Positions 8,554 through 17,543 of a DNA stretch of 60,887 nt are shown here, piece after piece. The position numbers were made by a program, and so were the translations under genes. The stretch comes from Gammaproteobacteria bacterium (lineage in GTDB: Bacteria; Pseudomonadota; Gammaproteobacteria; Pseudomonadales; Pseudomonadaceae): NCBI GenBank assembly GCA_023475025.1, contig JAMCWB010000047.1, positions 1 to 60,887 of the forward strand. The letters run 5' to 3'. Numbering within the stretch: the first letter of the stretch is position 1; the number at the start of each line of letters is the position of its first letter. The notes beneath the pieces were generated by a model, which worked only from the letters and a program-made list of their open reading frames with translations, did not search any database and was not told the origin of the DNA.

Positions 8554-9120
8554 ATGACCGAAGGTATGAGCAACAAGCGATTGATAACCTGGCTGTTTGT
8601 GCTGGTGATCGGCATGTTCGGCTTCGGTTTTGCCCTGGTCCCCATCTATGACGTGATTTGTGATGCCTTTGGCATCAACGGCAAGACCAGTAGTTCGGCC
8701 TATGCCGGTGGCGATAAGGTGGTGGATGAAACGCGGGAAATCCGCATGCAATTCATTTCCAGTAATGCCGAAGGCATGATCTGGCGCTTTGGCCCGGAAA
8801 CCAACGAGCTGGTATTGCACCCGGGTGAAACCAAAGTGATGAACTTTATTGCCCATAACCCGACCAGCAAACCCATGGTGGCCCAGGCCATCCCCAGCGT
8901 GGCGCCGTCGACAGCGGCGGCCTTCCTGCACAAGACCGAATGCTTCTGTTTCGAGCAGCAGGTATTGCAGCCCGGGGAAACCGTGGAAATGCCGGTGCGT
9001 TTCATCATTGACCCGGGTCTGCCGCGAGAAGTACGGCGCATGACACTGGCCTATACCCTGTTTGATGTTACCGAGCGAATGGGTGATCTGATTGAGGTTG
9101 CCGCGCTGCAAACGAATTAA
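8554..9120 (+). CDS. ctaG: cytochrome c oxidase assembly protein CtaG/Cox11
   Basis: A 188-residue copper chaperone that loads CuB into subunit I. It has one N-terminal membrane anchor (LITWLFVLVIGMFGFGFALVPIYD) and a periplasmic immunoglobulin-like domain. The copper-binding motif is seen in the context ECFCFEQQ. FALVPIYDVICDAFG near the anchor is a family signature. AGGAGCAAGG precedes the ATG at 8554; a second in-frame ATG at 8566 is possible. It lies between coxA and coxC, the standard order. Confidence 0.96.
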   Translation: MTEGMSNKRLITWLFVLVIGMFGFGFALVPIYDVICDAFGINGKTSSSAYAGGDKVVDETREIRMQFISSNAEGMIWRFGPETNELVLHPGETKVMNFIAHNPTSKPMVAQAIPSVAPSTAAAFLHKTECFCFEQQVLQPGETVEMPVRFIIDPGLPREVRRMTLAYTLFDVTERMGDLIEVAALQTN

Positions 9121-9188
9121 GTAGACGCGATCTGGCGAGCGTTATTTGACGCTGCCTGGTGATGGCTGCCGGACAAGGAGAACAAGAG

Positions 9189-10091
9189 ATGGCAAGTCAA
9201 GATTCAACGCATCAAGAGTATTACGTACCGGCACAGAGCAAATGGCCGCTGGTTGCTTCGGTGGCCATGCTGTTCACCGTGGTCGGTGCGGGCAAGTTGC
9301 TCAATGCCCTGAGCGCCGGCGACGGCACCGGTGTGGCCATTGTGGTCTTGTTGGTAGGTCTGGGTATGTTGACCTGGATGTTCTTTGGCTGGTTCGGCAA
9401 TGTGGTCAGCGAAAGCCGCCAGGGGCTCTATAGCCCGCAGATGGATCGATCCTTCCGTATGGGTATGGGTTGGTTCATCTTCTCGGAAGTCATGTTCTTC
9501 GCCGCTTTTTTTGGTGCACTCTTCTACATCCGCATGCTGGCCGGGCCCTGGTTGTCTGGCGAGGGTGACAAGGTGATGACTGGTGAGCTGCTGTGGCCGA
9601 ACTTTGAATTTACCTGGCCGCTGATGGTGAACCCGGACCCCCGCGCCTTTACCGGCCCGCAGGAAATCATCAGTCCCTGGCAGTTACCCCTGATCAATAC
9701 CTTGCTGTTGATTACCTCCAGTGTGACCCTGACCTTTGCTCACCATGCGCTGCGTGCTGGCAAACGGGCACTGACGCGTAACTGGCTGATCCTGACCCTG
9801 GTCCTGGGCGCCGTGTTCCTCTGCGTTCAGGGCTACGAGTACGTGCATGCCTATCGTGATCTGGGCCTGACGCTGGAATCAGGTATCTATGGTGCCACTT
9901 TCTTCATGTTGACCGGTTTCCACGGTGTGCACGTCACCATGGGTGCCTTGATTCTGCTGGTGATGCTGATCCGGATCATGAAGGGGCATTTTACCCCGGA
10001 CAATCACTTCGGTTTTGAAGCGGCCTGCTGGTACTGGCACTTTGTTGATGTGGTCTGGGTCGGTTTGTTCCTGTTCGTCTACGTCTTCTGA
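9189..10091 (+). CDS. coxC: cytochrome c oxidase subunit III
   Basis: A 300-residue protein with seven hydrophobic spans and typical subunit III segments (GWFIFSEVMFFAAFFGALFY, TGFHGVHVTMGA, AACWYWHFVDVVWVGLF). It supports the stability of subunit I and proton uptake, without redox centres. The start at 9189 is preferred to 9159 because it has AAGGAGAACAAG upstream and gives the family N-terminus MASQDS. It is last in the coxB-coxA-ctaG-coxC operon, ending at a hairpin shared with the convergent DUF2909 gene. Confidence 0.96.
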   Translation: MASQDSTHQEYYVPAQSKWPLVASVAMLFTVVGAGKLLNALSAGDGTGVAIVVLLVGLGMLTWMFFGWFGNVVSESRQGLYSPQMDRSFRMGMGWFIFSEVMFFAAFFGALFYIRMLAGPWLSGEGDKVMTGELLWPNFEFTWPLMVNPDPRAFTGPQEIISPWQLPLINTLLLITSSVTLTFAHHALRAGKRALTRNWLILTLVLGAVFLCVQGYEYVHAYRDLGLTLESGIYGATFFMLTGFHGVHVTMGALILLVMLIRIMKGHFTPDNHFGFEAACWYWHFVDVVWVGLFLFVYVF

Positions 10092-10111
10092 TCCATTCCA
10101 CGCCGGTGTTG

Positions 10112-10136
10112 CCCTGGTTGCTCAATGCAGCCAGGG
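10112..10136. terminator. hairpin between convergent coxC and DUF2909 gene
   Basis: CCCTGGTTGC and GCAGCCAGGG form a ten-base-pair stem (one G-U pair) around TCAAT. There is no T-run, so it may act as an mRNA end or a weak terminator rather than a full intrinsic one. It overlaps the last codons of the DUF2909 gene. Confidence 0.4.
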
Positions 10137-10334
10137 TGTATTCCAGCCCAGTTGGCCACTCCAGAAGCCCCAGGTAACCAGCAGCATGAGGGCAACGGTC
10201 AGGCCGATGCGAAAGCTCAGGGCAGTGAATACGCGGCCCGTGTTATCGGTGTCCTTCATCAAGTAGAACAGCCCGCTGAACAGGCTGGCGATCAGAGCTA
10301 CCAGCAGAATGAGAATGACCAGTTTCAACAGCAT
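10122..10334 (-). CDS. DUF2909 twin-transmembrane small protein
   Basis: A 70-residue protein with two hydrophobic helices (about residues 3-26 and 42-63) joined by a short polar turn (MKDTDNTGRV). This matches the DUF2909/twin-TM family found within cox loci of Pseudomonas and relatives. The function is unknown; its place between coxC and the SURF1 gene suggests a role in oxidase assembly or stability. It is transcribed against the oxidase operon and is divergent from the SURF1 gene. Confidence 0.85.
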   Translation of the reverse strand: MLLKLVILILLVALIASLFSGLFYLMKDTDNTGRVFTALSFRIGLTVALMLLVTWGFWSGQLGWNTPWLH

Positions 10335-10390
10335 GCGTATGTCCAGGATTGTAAAGGGTGAAGCAAAGTATAGACCCTATGAGGTATTTG

Positions 10391-11143
10391 ATGGGCAGTC
10401 ACATGTTGCCTAGCTCTGGCCGTAACCGTTTTGCGCCGGGTTGGCCCTTGTGGTTATTCACGCTCGGTTTTTTACCGGTGCTGATCAGTCTTGGGTTCTG
10501 GCAGCTGGATCGTGCCGAGGAGAAGCGATCCTTCGATCGTCAGTTGTCGGCAGCCAGGGAGCAACCCTCGGTGCCACTGGCCAGCCTGGAGTCGCCAACA
10601 ACCGCAGCCTGGCGTGCAGTGACCCTGCAGGGCTATTTTGACCCTCAATGGATCTGGTTGCTGGATAACCGTATCCGTGGGGGGGTCGCCGGGGTGGAAG
10701 TCGTGCAGTTGTTGCGTCTGGCTGGCAGTGGTGATCCGGTACTGATCAATCGCGGCTGGCTGGCCTGGACTGACCGTAGCCAGCTGCCTCCTGTCAGCAC
10801 GCCAGCACAACCCGAATTCCTCTACGCAGAGCTCTTGCCGCCGGTTGAAAGCGGCTTTACGCTGGGTGATAACGATGCCAGCGGATGGCCACGGCTGATC
10901 AGTCGCATAGAGCTGGATGCCATGGCCACGCAAGCGGGCTTGACGGCTGAGCCCCTGTTGCTGCGTTTACGGGAGCCAGGCGCGGCGAGCTTTACCTTGG
11001 ACTGGCCGGGTCAGCCGACGTCGGCCAGCAAGCACACGGGTTATGCGGTGCAGTGGTTTGCCATGGCAGTAGCATTGATAGCATTGTTTGTCTGGGCCGG
11101 TCTGCGGCCCGATTCCGGGGGAAATAACAATAATGAGCAGTAA
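10391..11143 (+). CDS. SURF1 family cytochrome oxidase assembly protein
   Basis: About 250 residues. It has an N-terminal membrane span (WPLWLFTLGFLPVLISLGFWQLDRAEEK), a periplasmic domain and a C-terminal span (YAVQWFAMAVALIALFVWAGLR), the two-anchor layout of SURF1. Typical family segments are LGFWQLDRAEEK, GYFDPQWIWLLDNR and VLINRGWL. SURF1 helps insert haem a into subunit I. The start is uncertain: GTG 10358, ATG 10379, ATG 10391 and ATG 10403 are in frame; 10391 has TGAGG six bases upstream. It begins a second operon segment running through the SCO gene. Confidence 0.92.
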   Translation: MGSHMLPSSGRNRFAPGWPLWLFTLGFLPVLISLGFWQLDRAEEKRSFDRQLSAAREQPSVPLASLESPTTAAWRAVTLQGYFDPQWIWLLDNRIRGGVAGVEVVQLLRLAGSGDPVLINRGWLAWTDRSQLPPVSTPAQPEFLYAELLPPVESGFTLGDNDASGWPRLISRIELDAMATQAGLTAEPLLLRLREPGAASFTLDWPGQPTSASKHTGYAVQWFAMAVALIALFVWAGLRPDSGGNNNNEQ

Positions 11144-11729
11144 CGAAAGCGGCCTGGCCGATAAACCCAAAGGGCAGCTCAAGCTGCTATTGATCATTGC
11201 CATTGTCATTGGCCCCATGGTCGCAGCCTGGGTCATGGTGAAGCTGGATGTCGGTATACCCACCACGCATACCAATCGCTCCACCCTGGTGCCTGCAGGC
11301 GTCGATGTGCAGGGCTGGACCCCTGCGTTGGAGCCGCTGGGTTACGGTGCGCCCTGGCGCTTGCTGGTGACTGCGCCCGAGCAGTGTGACCAGGCCTGCC
11401 TGGACCTGTTGCATCGCGCCAGGCAGATTCATGTTGCGCTCAATCGTGACGCCACTCGCGCCCAGCATGTCTTGCTGCTGGGCCATGCGGAGGATGAAGC
11501 CTGGCTGGATGAACTCAAGGCTGAGTTCCCCCTGGTCAAGATTGCCGCGCTGGATAACACCGCCTATCAGCAAAGTCTGCAGCGGCATGCGCCGGACATA
11601 CCCACGGGTGTGCAGCTATGGCTGGTTGATCCTCTGGGTGCAGTAGTATTGCAGCAGGGGCCGGATGATCCGGGCAAGCAATTGCTGGAAGACATGAAGC
11701 ATCTGTTGAAATTGTCCAAGGTGGGGTAA
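11133..11729 (+). CDS. cox-locus accessory membrane protein (thioredoxin-like fold likely)
   Basis: 198 residues with a single N-terminal membrane anchor (LKLLLIIAIVIGPMVAAWVMV) and a periplasmic domain containing CDQAC near residue 88 in a WRLLV...CDQACLDLL setting, reminiscent of SCO/thioredoxin-like folds. The second Cys is three residues away, as in SCO proteins. It equals the gene between SURF1 and ctaA in PAO1 (PA0111, recalled). A role in copper or thiol handling for oxidase assembly is an inference. Its ATG lies inside the last codons of the SURF1 gene (11-base overlap). Confidence 0.8.
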   Translation: MSSNESGLADKPKGQLKLLLIIAIVIGPMVAAWVMVKLDVGIPTTHTNRSTLVPAGVDVQGWTPALEPLGYGAPWRLLVTAPEQCDQACLDLLHRARQIHVALNRDATRAQHVLLLGHAEDEAWLDELKAEFPLVKIAALDNTAYQQSLQRHAPDIPTGVQLWLVDPLGAVVLQQGPDDPGKQLLEDMKHLLKLSKVG

Positions 11730-11735
11730 CCAGGT

Positions 11736-12776
11736 ATGCGTAAAGCGGGATTCTGGTGGGCGGTCAGCGCCCTGGGGCTGGGCTTTGTGGTGGTTATCCT
11801 CGGCGCGTATACCCGACTGGTGCATGCTGGCCTGGGCTGTCCGGACTGGCCGGGCTGCTATGGCTTTCTGACGGTGCCGCGCAGTGAAACCGGGCTGGAA
11901 CTGGCCCAAGTGCGTTTTCCGGATGACCCGGTAGAAGCTTTCAAGGCCTGGGTGGAGATGGTTCATCGCTATGTGGCTGGCTTGCTGGGCCTGATGATTC
12001 TTGGTATCGCCCTGTTCAGCTTGCGCTGGCGCAAGCGTGAGCCGGATTATCCGGTATTGCTCTGCTTTGGCCTGCTGGCGTTGGTGACGGCCCAGGCCAT
12101 TTTCGGCATGTGGACGGTAACCCTCAAGTTGTGGCCGCAAGTAGTTACCGGGCACTTGCTCGGCGGTTTTGCCACCCTGAGCCTGCTGACATTGTTATGT
12201 CTGCGCCTGTCAGGTCAGTTTCCGGCGCTCGCTGGCCAGCGGGTGGCGCGCTTGCGCCGCCTGGCCTGGGTGGTCATGGCGGTAGTGATTGCGCAGATCA
12301 CGCTGGGTGGCTGGACCAGCACCAATTATGCTGCCGTGGCCTGTGTGGACTTTCCTACCTGTCATGGTGTCTGGTGGCCGGAAACCGACTTTGCTTCCGG
12401 TTTCAATATCCTGCAGGAGATTGGTCCCAATTATCTGGGTGGCCAAATGGACGGTCCGGCGCGCACGGCGATTCACATGACCCATCGTATTGGTGCCGTG
12501 GTGACTTTGTTTGCGGTGCTACTGCTGGCCTGGCAACTGCTGCGCTTTGGCTTGGTGCGTCTGGCCGGCTTGCTGGCCCTGGCGCTGGCAGTGCAGATCG
12601 CACTTGGTATCACCAATGTGTTGGCGCATCTGCCGCTGGCGGTGGCGGTGGCGCACAATGCCTTTGGCGCAGTGTTGCTGCTGGTGATGGTTACCGTGGT
12701 CTACCGCTTACGCAATGACCAGCGCAGCCTGGTCTTTTCCCGGCAATCGAATGGATTGGGGCTGGCCAGTCGCTGA
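11736..12776 (+). CDS. ctaA: haem A synthase
   Basis: A 346-residue multi-pass membrane protein of the COX15/CtaA family, which oxidises haem O to haem A. Seen: the N-terminal GAYTRLVHAGLGCPDWPGCYG (Cys pair and His), MVHRYVAGLLGL, VVTGHLLGG, QITLGGWTSTNYAAVACVDFPTC (second Cys pair), IHMTHRIGAVV and VAHNAFGAVLLL. The four conserved His-containing helices are all present. It sits six bases after the accessory gene and 71 bases before ctaB, in one operon. Confidence 0.96.
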   Translation: MRKAGFWWAVSALGLGFVVVILGAYTRLVHAGLGCPDWPGCYGFLTVPRSETGLELAQVRFPDDPVEAFKAWVEMVHRYVAGLLGLMILGIALFSLRWRKREPDYPVLLCFGLLALVTAQAIFGMWTVTLKLWPQVVTGHLLGGFATLSLLTLLCLRLSGQFPALAGQRVARLRRLAWVVMAVVIAQITLGGWTSTNYAAVACVDFPTCHGVWWPETDFASGFNILQEIGPNYLGGQMDGPARTAIHMTHRIGAVVTLFAVLLLAWQLLRFGLVRLAGLLALALAVQIALGITNVLAHLPLAVAVAHNAFGAVLLLVMVTVVYRLRNDQRSLVFSRQSNGLGLASR

Positions 12777-12847
12777 ATCAGCCCGCATACTGAACATCAG
12801 AAGACACAATAATAAAACAGGCGCTTGAGGCGTCGGGGGAGGTATCC

Positions 12848-13756
12848 ATGGCTACGTTGAGTAATGCTCGCGCGCAGACAACCGTCGGTTGGCGTGACTA
12901 TCTGGAGTTGACCAAGCCGCGCGTGGTCGCCCTGATGATCATCACCGCTGCGATCGGTATGCTGCTCGCCACCGAGGGTGCCGTGCCATGGCATGTGCTG
13001 ATTCTGGGGAACCTCGGGATTGCCCTGTGTGCCGGCAGTGCCGCAGCAATCAACCACCTGGTTGACCGACGTATCGATATTCATATGGCGCGTACCCAGC
13101 GCCGGCCGATGGCTCAGGGTCGCGTCAATCCGCTGAATGCCCTGCTGTTTGCGCTGGTGCTGGGCGCAACCGGCATGCTGATTCTGCTTAACTGGATCAA
13201 CCCGGTCACCGCCTGGCTGACCCTGGGGTCGCTGTTGGGCTATGCCGTGGTCTACACCTCTTTTCTCAAGCGCGCGACACCACAAAATATCGTTATTGGT
13301 GGTCTGGCCGGTGCTGCGCCACCCTTGCTGGGCTGGACGGCAGTGACCGGCCAGGTCAGCGCGGAAGGTTTGCTGCTGGTGCTGATCATTTTTGCCTGGA
13401 CGCCGCCGCATTTCTGGGCACTGGCGATCCACCGCAAGGAGGAGTACGCCAAAGTGGATATTCCCATGCTGCCAGTTACCCATGGCGTGGCATACACCAA
13501 GCTGCACATCCTGCTGTATACCTTTATCCTGCTGGCCGTCAGCGTGCTGCCCTTTGTGATCCAGATGAGTGGTCCGATCTATCTGGCTGCCGCAGTAATT
13601 CTGGGTGTGCGCTTTATCGATTGGGCCTGGGCGCTGTATCGCGATAGCCGTGAACAAGCGGCGATCAAGACCTTCAAATTTTCCCTCTGGTACCTGCTGT
13701 GGCTATTTGTGGCCCTGCTGGTTGACCACTATGTGAGTATGCTCGGATGGCTCTGA
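12848..13756 (+). CDS. ctaB: protoheme IX farnesyltransferase (haem O synthase)
   Basis: A 302-residue UbiA-superfamily prenyltransferase that adds a farnesyl group to haem B to give haem O, the substrate of CtaA. The first Asp-rich motif appears as NHLVDRRIDIHMARTQRRP and the family signature SFLKRATPQNIVIGGLAGAAPPLLGWTAVTG follows. WTPPHFWALAIHRKEEYAKVDIPMLPV is also diagnostic. Several hydrophobic spans are visible. GGGGGAGG precedes the ATG. The 3' end overlaps the SCO gene by ten bases. Confidence 0.97.
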   Translation: MATLSNARAQTTVGWRDYLELTKPRVVALMIITAAIGMLLATEGAVPWHVLILGNLGIALCAGSAAAINHLVDRRIDIHMARTQRRPMAQGRVNPLNALLFALVLGATGMLILLNWINPVTAWLTLGSLLGYAVVYTSFLKRATPQNIVIGGLAGAAPPLLGWTAVTGQVSAEGLLLVLIIFAWTPPHFWALAIHRKEEYAKVDIPMLPVTHGVAYTKLHILLYTFILLAVSVLPFVIQMSGPIYLAAAVILGVRFIDWAWALYRDSREQAAIKTFKFSLWYLLWLFVALLVDHYVSMLGWL

Positions 13757-14379
13757 CCGGTATCCAGAAAACCGTTATCGTCATGGTGGCTGCGGTTGCC
13801 GTGGTGATTGGCCTGACGGTCAACAAGGTAACCCGGCCGGTGCCGCTGGATCGTGAGCAGTTATCGCGTGCCGGCATATTCCTGTTCGAGGAGCCCCGAG
13901 CGATCCCGGATGTCAGCATGCGTTCTGCGGCGGATGAGCCCTGGGGCCGGGATGAGCTGGTCGGTCAGTGGGATCTGCTGTTCTTCGGCTATACCTTCTG
14001 CCCGGACATCTGCCCGACCACCATGGCAGAATTGCGCCAGTTGGTGACCAGTCTGCCGGAAGACCAGCGTGATCGGGTGCAGGTGACCATGGTCAGTGTG
14101 GACCCGAACCGCGATACACCGGAACAGATGAGCAGTTATCTGGGCTTTTTCAATGCCGGTTTCAAGGGTGCGACCGGTGAGCCGGAGGAGTTGGCACGGC
14201 TGGCACAAGCGTTGTCAGTGGCTTATATCGAGCCGGATACCAGTACCGAAAATTATCTGGTGGATCACAGCGGTCAGGTGGTTCTGGTGGACCCGCAGGG
14301 GCAGTATGCCGGCTTTATTCGCCCGCCGTTACGCCCGCAAGAGCTGGCGCAATGGTTGCCACGGGTCATGCGCCAGTAA
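13747..14379 (+). CDS. SCO1/SenC copper chaperone
   Basis: 210 residues: an N-terminal membrane anchor (VIVMVAAVAVVIGLTV) and a periplasmic thioredoxin fold. Copper-binding ligands are visible as CPDIC (Cys85, Cys89) in GYTFCPDICPTTMAELRQ, and His174 (LVDHSG). The VSVDPNRDTPE segment is also typical. SCO proteins deliver copper to, or reduce, the CuA site of subunit II. It is last in the oxidase assembly operon, overlapping ctaB, and converges on znuB with only 12 bases between. Confidence 0.95.
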   Translation: MALTGIQKTVIVMVAAVAVVIGLTVNKVTRPVPLDREQLSRAGIFLFEEPRAIPDVSMRSAADEPWGRDELVGQWDLLFFGYTFCPDICPTTMAELRQLVTSLPEDQRDRVQVTMVSVDPNRDTPEQMSSYLGFFNAGFKGATGEPEELARLAQALSVAYIEPDTSTENYLVDHSGQVVLVDPQGQYAGFIRPPLRPQELAQWLPRVMRQ

Positions 14380-14391
14380 TCTGAAACCCGT

Positions 14392-15177
14392 TCAGGTGCG
14401 GCGTGGAATGCTCAGCGCCAGCACGAACAGGCCGGCCGCGGATACAACGATAGACGGTCCTGCCGGCGTGTCCAGGTACCAGGACATGGCCATCCCCCCC
14501 AATACCGCGATACAGCCCAGAAAACTGGCGCCAATGACCATCTGCTCCGGGGTGCGCGCGTGGCGCTGCGCTGCTGCAGGTGGAATGATCAGCAGGGATG
14601 TGATCAGCAGGACGCCAACAATCTTCATTGCTACCGCAATCACGATGGCAATCAACAGCATCAATGCCAGGCGAATAGCGGTAACCGGCAGGCCTTCGAC
14701 CCGGGCCAGTTCTTCGTGCACGGTAATGGACAGCAGGCTACGCCAGAGCAACCCCATCAATAGCATGACCACCAGTATGCCGCCGAGCATCCATTGCAGG
14801 TCCTCAATGGTGATCGCCAGCAGGTCGCCAAACAGGTAGGCCATCAGGTCAACCCGCACATTGTCGGTCAGCGCCAGCACCACCAGGCCCAGCGACAGGG
14901 TGGAGTGTGCCAGTATGCCCAGCAAGGTGTCACTGGCCAGCCAGTTTTTCTGCTGCAGGGCGACCAGCAGAATCGCCAGCAGGATGCAGCCAGCGGTTAC
15001 TGCCAGGGTCAGGTTGATGTCCAGCAACATGCCCAGTGCAATGCCAAGCAGTGCAGAGTGCGCCAGGGTGTCACCAAAGTAAGCCATGCGGCGCCAGACG
15101 ACAAAGGAACCGAGCGGGCCGGCAACCAGGGCCAGGGCAATACCGGCAATCAGGGCGTACAGCAGAAAATCAGGCAT
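14392..15177 (-). CDS. znuB: zinc ABC transporter permease
   Basis: A 261-residue integral-membrane permease of the ABC-3 family with eight or more hydrophobic spans. Typical segments are [50 protein letters not shown] and [24 protein letters not shown]. It forms the membrane channel of ZnuABC for high-affinity zinc import. The start overlaps the end of znuC by eight bases. It is last of the zur-znuC-znuB operon. Confidence 0.97.
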   Translation of the reverse strand: MPDFLLYALIAGIALALVAGPLGSFVVWRRMAYFGDTLAHSALLGIALGMLLDINLTLAVTAGCILLAILLVALQQKNWLASDTLLGILAHSTLSLGLVVLALTDNVRVDLMAYLFGDLLAITIEDLQWMLGGILVVMLLMGLLWRSLLSITVHEELARVEGLPVTAIRLALMLLIAIVIAVAMKIVGVLLITSLLIIPPAAAQRHARTPEQMVIGASFLGCIAVLGGMAMSWYLDTPAGPSIVVSAAGLFVLALSIPRRT

Positions 15178-15946
15178 GTTTGCAGTCGGGTCCGTGGCTG
15201 TGGCCGCTGCCGGGAATCACTTCGCCGTGCAGGTCATGGTCGTGGTCATGGTGATGGTTGTAGACGGCCAGTGCACCGGCTTGCTCACCGAACAGGGCAA
15301 CAAAGGCCGGGTCGGTACTGACCTTTTCCGGATGCCCTGAACAGCAGACGTGGCGATTGAGGCAGACCACCGTATTGGTCGTAGACATCACCAGGTGCAG
15401 GTCATGCGAGACCATCAGTACGCCACAGTTATAGCGGTCCCGCAGGCGGGTGATCAGCTGGTAGAGCTCGATCTGACCGTTGACGTCGACGCCCTGAACC
15501 GGCTCGTCGAGGACCAGCAAGTCGGGTTTGCGCAACAGGGCGCGAGCCAGCAGGATGCGCTGTAGCTCACCACCGGATACCTGTTGCAGCGGTCGCTTGA
15601 GCAAATGGCTGGCGCTGACCTCTGCCAGAGCGGTTTCCGCCGCCGGGCGGCGGGTGCCGGGCGACAGCATGAGAAAGCGCTCAACCGTCAGCGGCAGGGT
15701 GGCATCGACCTGCAGTTTTTGCGGCATATAGCCGATACGCAAGCCGCTACGGCGCTGGACCTGCCCCTTATCAGCGGCCAGCAGGCCGAGCACAATGCGT
15801 ACCAGGCTGGTTTTGCCGGCGCCATTGGGACCAATCAGGGTGACAACTTCGCCGCGGCGCACGCACAGGCTGACCTGCTCGAGAATGCTGTTGCCATTGA
15901 GATGCAGGTCTACCTGCTCAAGGCTGAGAAGTTCTTCGCCCATCAT
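15170..15946 (-). CDS. znuC: zinc ABC transporter ATPase
   Basis: 258 residues. Walker A is GPNGAGKTS, the signature is VSGGELQR, Walker B is [12 protein letters not shown], and the H-loop is MVSHDLH. The C-terminus is rich in His ([14 protein letters not shown] and HSHGPDCKH), as in other Pseudomonas ZnuC proteins, and may bind zinc. The ATG at 15946 overlaps the zur stop as ATGA, so the two are translationally coupled. A longer in-frame start inside zur at 15967 is less likely. Confidence 0.96.
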   Translation of the reverse strand: MMGEELLSLEQVDLHLNGNSILEQVSLCVRRGEVVTLIGPNGAGKTSLVRIVLGLLAADKGQVQRRSGLRIGYMPQKLQVDATLPLTVERFLMLSPGTRRPAAETALAEVSASHLLKRPLQQVSGGELQRILLARALLRKPDLLVLDEPVQGVDVNGQIELYQLITRLRDRYNCGVLMVSHDLHLVMSTTNTVVCLNRHVCCSGHPEKVSTDPAFVALFGEQAGALAVYNHHHDHDHDLHGEVIPGSGHSHGPDCKHA

Positions 15947-16428
15947 TGGCTCCGGCATTGCCGGCACAGGCCAAGCACTTCAACCGTTTCTGCTTCAACG
16001 GCAAAGTCTTCGGTCTGTGCGCTCTGTTCAATAGCCTGGTGAATGGCGCTCTGGTCCAGCTCAATGGTGACCCGGCACTCGCGGCAAATCAGAAACTGGC
16101 CCTGGTGGCTGTGCTCCGGACTGGTGCAGCCGATAAAAGCATTCAACGAAGCGATACGGTGAATGAGTCCGTTGTCGAGCAGGAAGTCCAGTGCACGGTA
16201 GACGGTCGGTGGTGCAGCGCGGCGGCCATCGTCACGGGACAGTGTTTCCAGGATGTCATAGGCACCCAGCGGCTTGTGGCTTTGCCAGACCAGCTCAAGT
16301 ACGCGACGGCGCAGGGCGGTGAAGCGCACGCCCTCGCGTTCGCAGACCTGTTCGGCAGCGCTCAGTGCGTGATCGACACATTGTTGGTGGTCGTGGTGGT
16401 GCTCGTCACCGTGGTGCTGGGCTGACAT
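15943..16428 (-). CDS. zur: zinc uptake regulator Zur (Fur family)
   Basis: 161 residues with a Fur-type winged helix ([51 protein letters not shown]) and a metal-binding dimerisation domain with CxxC pairs (LICREC and LCRQC). The N-terminus is His-rich ([12 protein letters not shown]). Zur with zinc represses znu genes. Start 16428 is chosen for the AGGAGCC ribosome site; an extension to 16479 would run into the operator. It heads zur-znuC-znuB, so it probably represses its own operon. Confidence 0.96.
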   Translation of the reverse strand: MSAQHHGDEHHHDHQQCVDHALSAAEQVCEREGVRFTALRRRVLELVWQSHKPLGAYDILETLSRDDGRRAAPPTVYRALDFLLDNGLIHRIASLNAFIGCTSPEHSHQGQFLICRECRVTIELDQSAIHQAIEQSAQTEDFAVEAETVEVLGLCRQCRSQ

Positions 16429-16484
16429 GCAAGGCTCCTGCTGAGCGCCGTTTGGCGCATGGCTATATCTGACGGGCAATCAGC

Positions 16485-16499
16485 TGTTATTATATAACA
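16485..16499. promoter_or_regulatory. Zur-box-like palindrome between zur and znuA
   Basis: TGTTATTATATAACA has six-base perfect arms (TGTTAT/ATAACA) around a three-base centre. It resembles the AT-rich GTTAT...ATAAC Zur operators of gammaproteobacteria. It lies in the 95-bp gap between the two divergent units, 25 bases before the znuA start, so one site can control both. Confidence 0.8.
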
Positions 16500-16523
16500 A
16501 TCATGTTCTTTGAGGTATGCCCC

Positions 16524-17540
16524 ATGCTGCGTCTGTTGCCAGCCATCCTGCTGCTGGCCTTGCCGTCCTTTGTCCACGCGGATCAGCCGCGTGTGGTCAC
16601 TACCATCAAGCCGATCCAGCAGATTGCTGCGGCCGTGCTCGACGGTGTAGCCAGTGCCGATGTGCTCTTGCCTGCCGGTGCCTCACCCCACGCCTATGCC
16701 TTGCGCCCGTCCGATCGTCGTAGTTTGATGGCAGCAGACCGGATTTACTGGGTGGGTCCGGATCTTGAGCTGTTTCTGCAATCATTGCTGGCCGAGGAAG
16801 GCGGTGCCAAAGCTTTGATGGATATTGACGGGCTGCAGCAACGCACCTATCCGGAGCGGCATAACTTCCAGCAGGGCAATGGCCGCCCCGACAGCCATGC
16901 CGGACATGATCATGGCCATAAGCACGATCACGCTGCGCACAAGCACGATGAACACCACGGGCACAGTGATCACCAGGAGCACGCTGACCATGGCCACGAT
17001 GACCATGATCATGGCCCGGGCACCCTGGATGCCCATATCTGGCTGTCACCCGATAATGCGCGGGTGATTGCGCGCTATATGGCGACGGACCTGGGTGAAC
17101 TCTTCCCCGAGTATGCCGAGCAAATCGCTGCCAATCAGGCGGCTTTTGATGCAGCAATTGACGGGCTGGACAAGCAGTTGAGCGAGCGTTTTGCGCCCCT
17201 GCAAGACAAAGGTTATTTCGTCTTTCATGATGCCTATGGGTATTTCGAAGATCACTACGGTCTGCGCTCGCTGGGAGTCTTTACCGTGTCCCATGAAGTG
17301 CAGCCGGGTGCGCGTCAGGTGAATATGCTGCGTGAGCAATTACGCAGCAGCGGGCGTGTCTGTGTGTTCACTGAACCCCAATTTACCCCGCGCCTGGTGC
17401 AGAGCCTGACGCGCGACCTGCCGGTCGAGCATGGCGAGCTGGACCCGCTGGGCGCAGGTATCGAGGTGGGGCCGCACGGCTATGCCACTACCATCCAGCA
17501 ACTGGCGGATAACCTTGCCGGGTGCCTGGAGCAGCTGTAA
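16524..17540 (+). CDS. znuA: periplasmic zinc-binding protein of the Znu transporter
   Basis: 338 residues with a signal peptide (LLPAILLLALPSFVHADQ). Conserved segments are VVTTIKPIQQIAAAVLDGV, PAGASPHAYALRPSD (metal His), DAHIWLSPDNA (metal His), FHDAYGYFEDHYGL (metal His) and LDPLGAGIEVG. A His/Asp-rich loop spans about residues 124-163, a feature of zinc-specific binding proteins of cluster A-I that helps collect zinc. ATG 16524 is preferred to 16503 because it puts the signal peptide at the N-terminus and has TTTGAGG upstream. Confidence 0.97.
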   Translation: MLRLLPAILLLALPSFVHADQPRVVTTIKPIQQIAAAVLDGVASADVLLPAGASPHAYALRPSDRRSLMAADRIYWVGPDLELFLQSLLAEEGGAKALMDIDGLQQRTYPERHNFQQGNGRPDSHAGHDHGHKHDHAAHKHDEHHGHSDHQEHADHGHDDHDHGPGTLDAHIWLSPDNARVIARYMATDLGELFPEYAEQIAANQAAFDAAIDGLDKQLSERFAPLQDKGYFVFHDAYGYFEDHYGLRSLGVFTVSHEVQPGARQVNMLREQLRSSGRVCVFTEPQFTPRLVQSLTRDLPVEHGELDPLGAGIEVGPHGYATTIQQLADNLAGCLEQL

Positions 17541-17543
17541 GCG

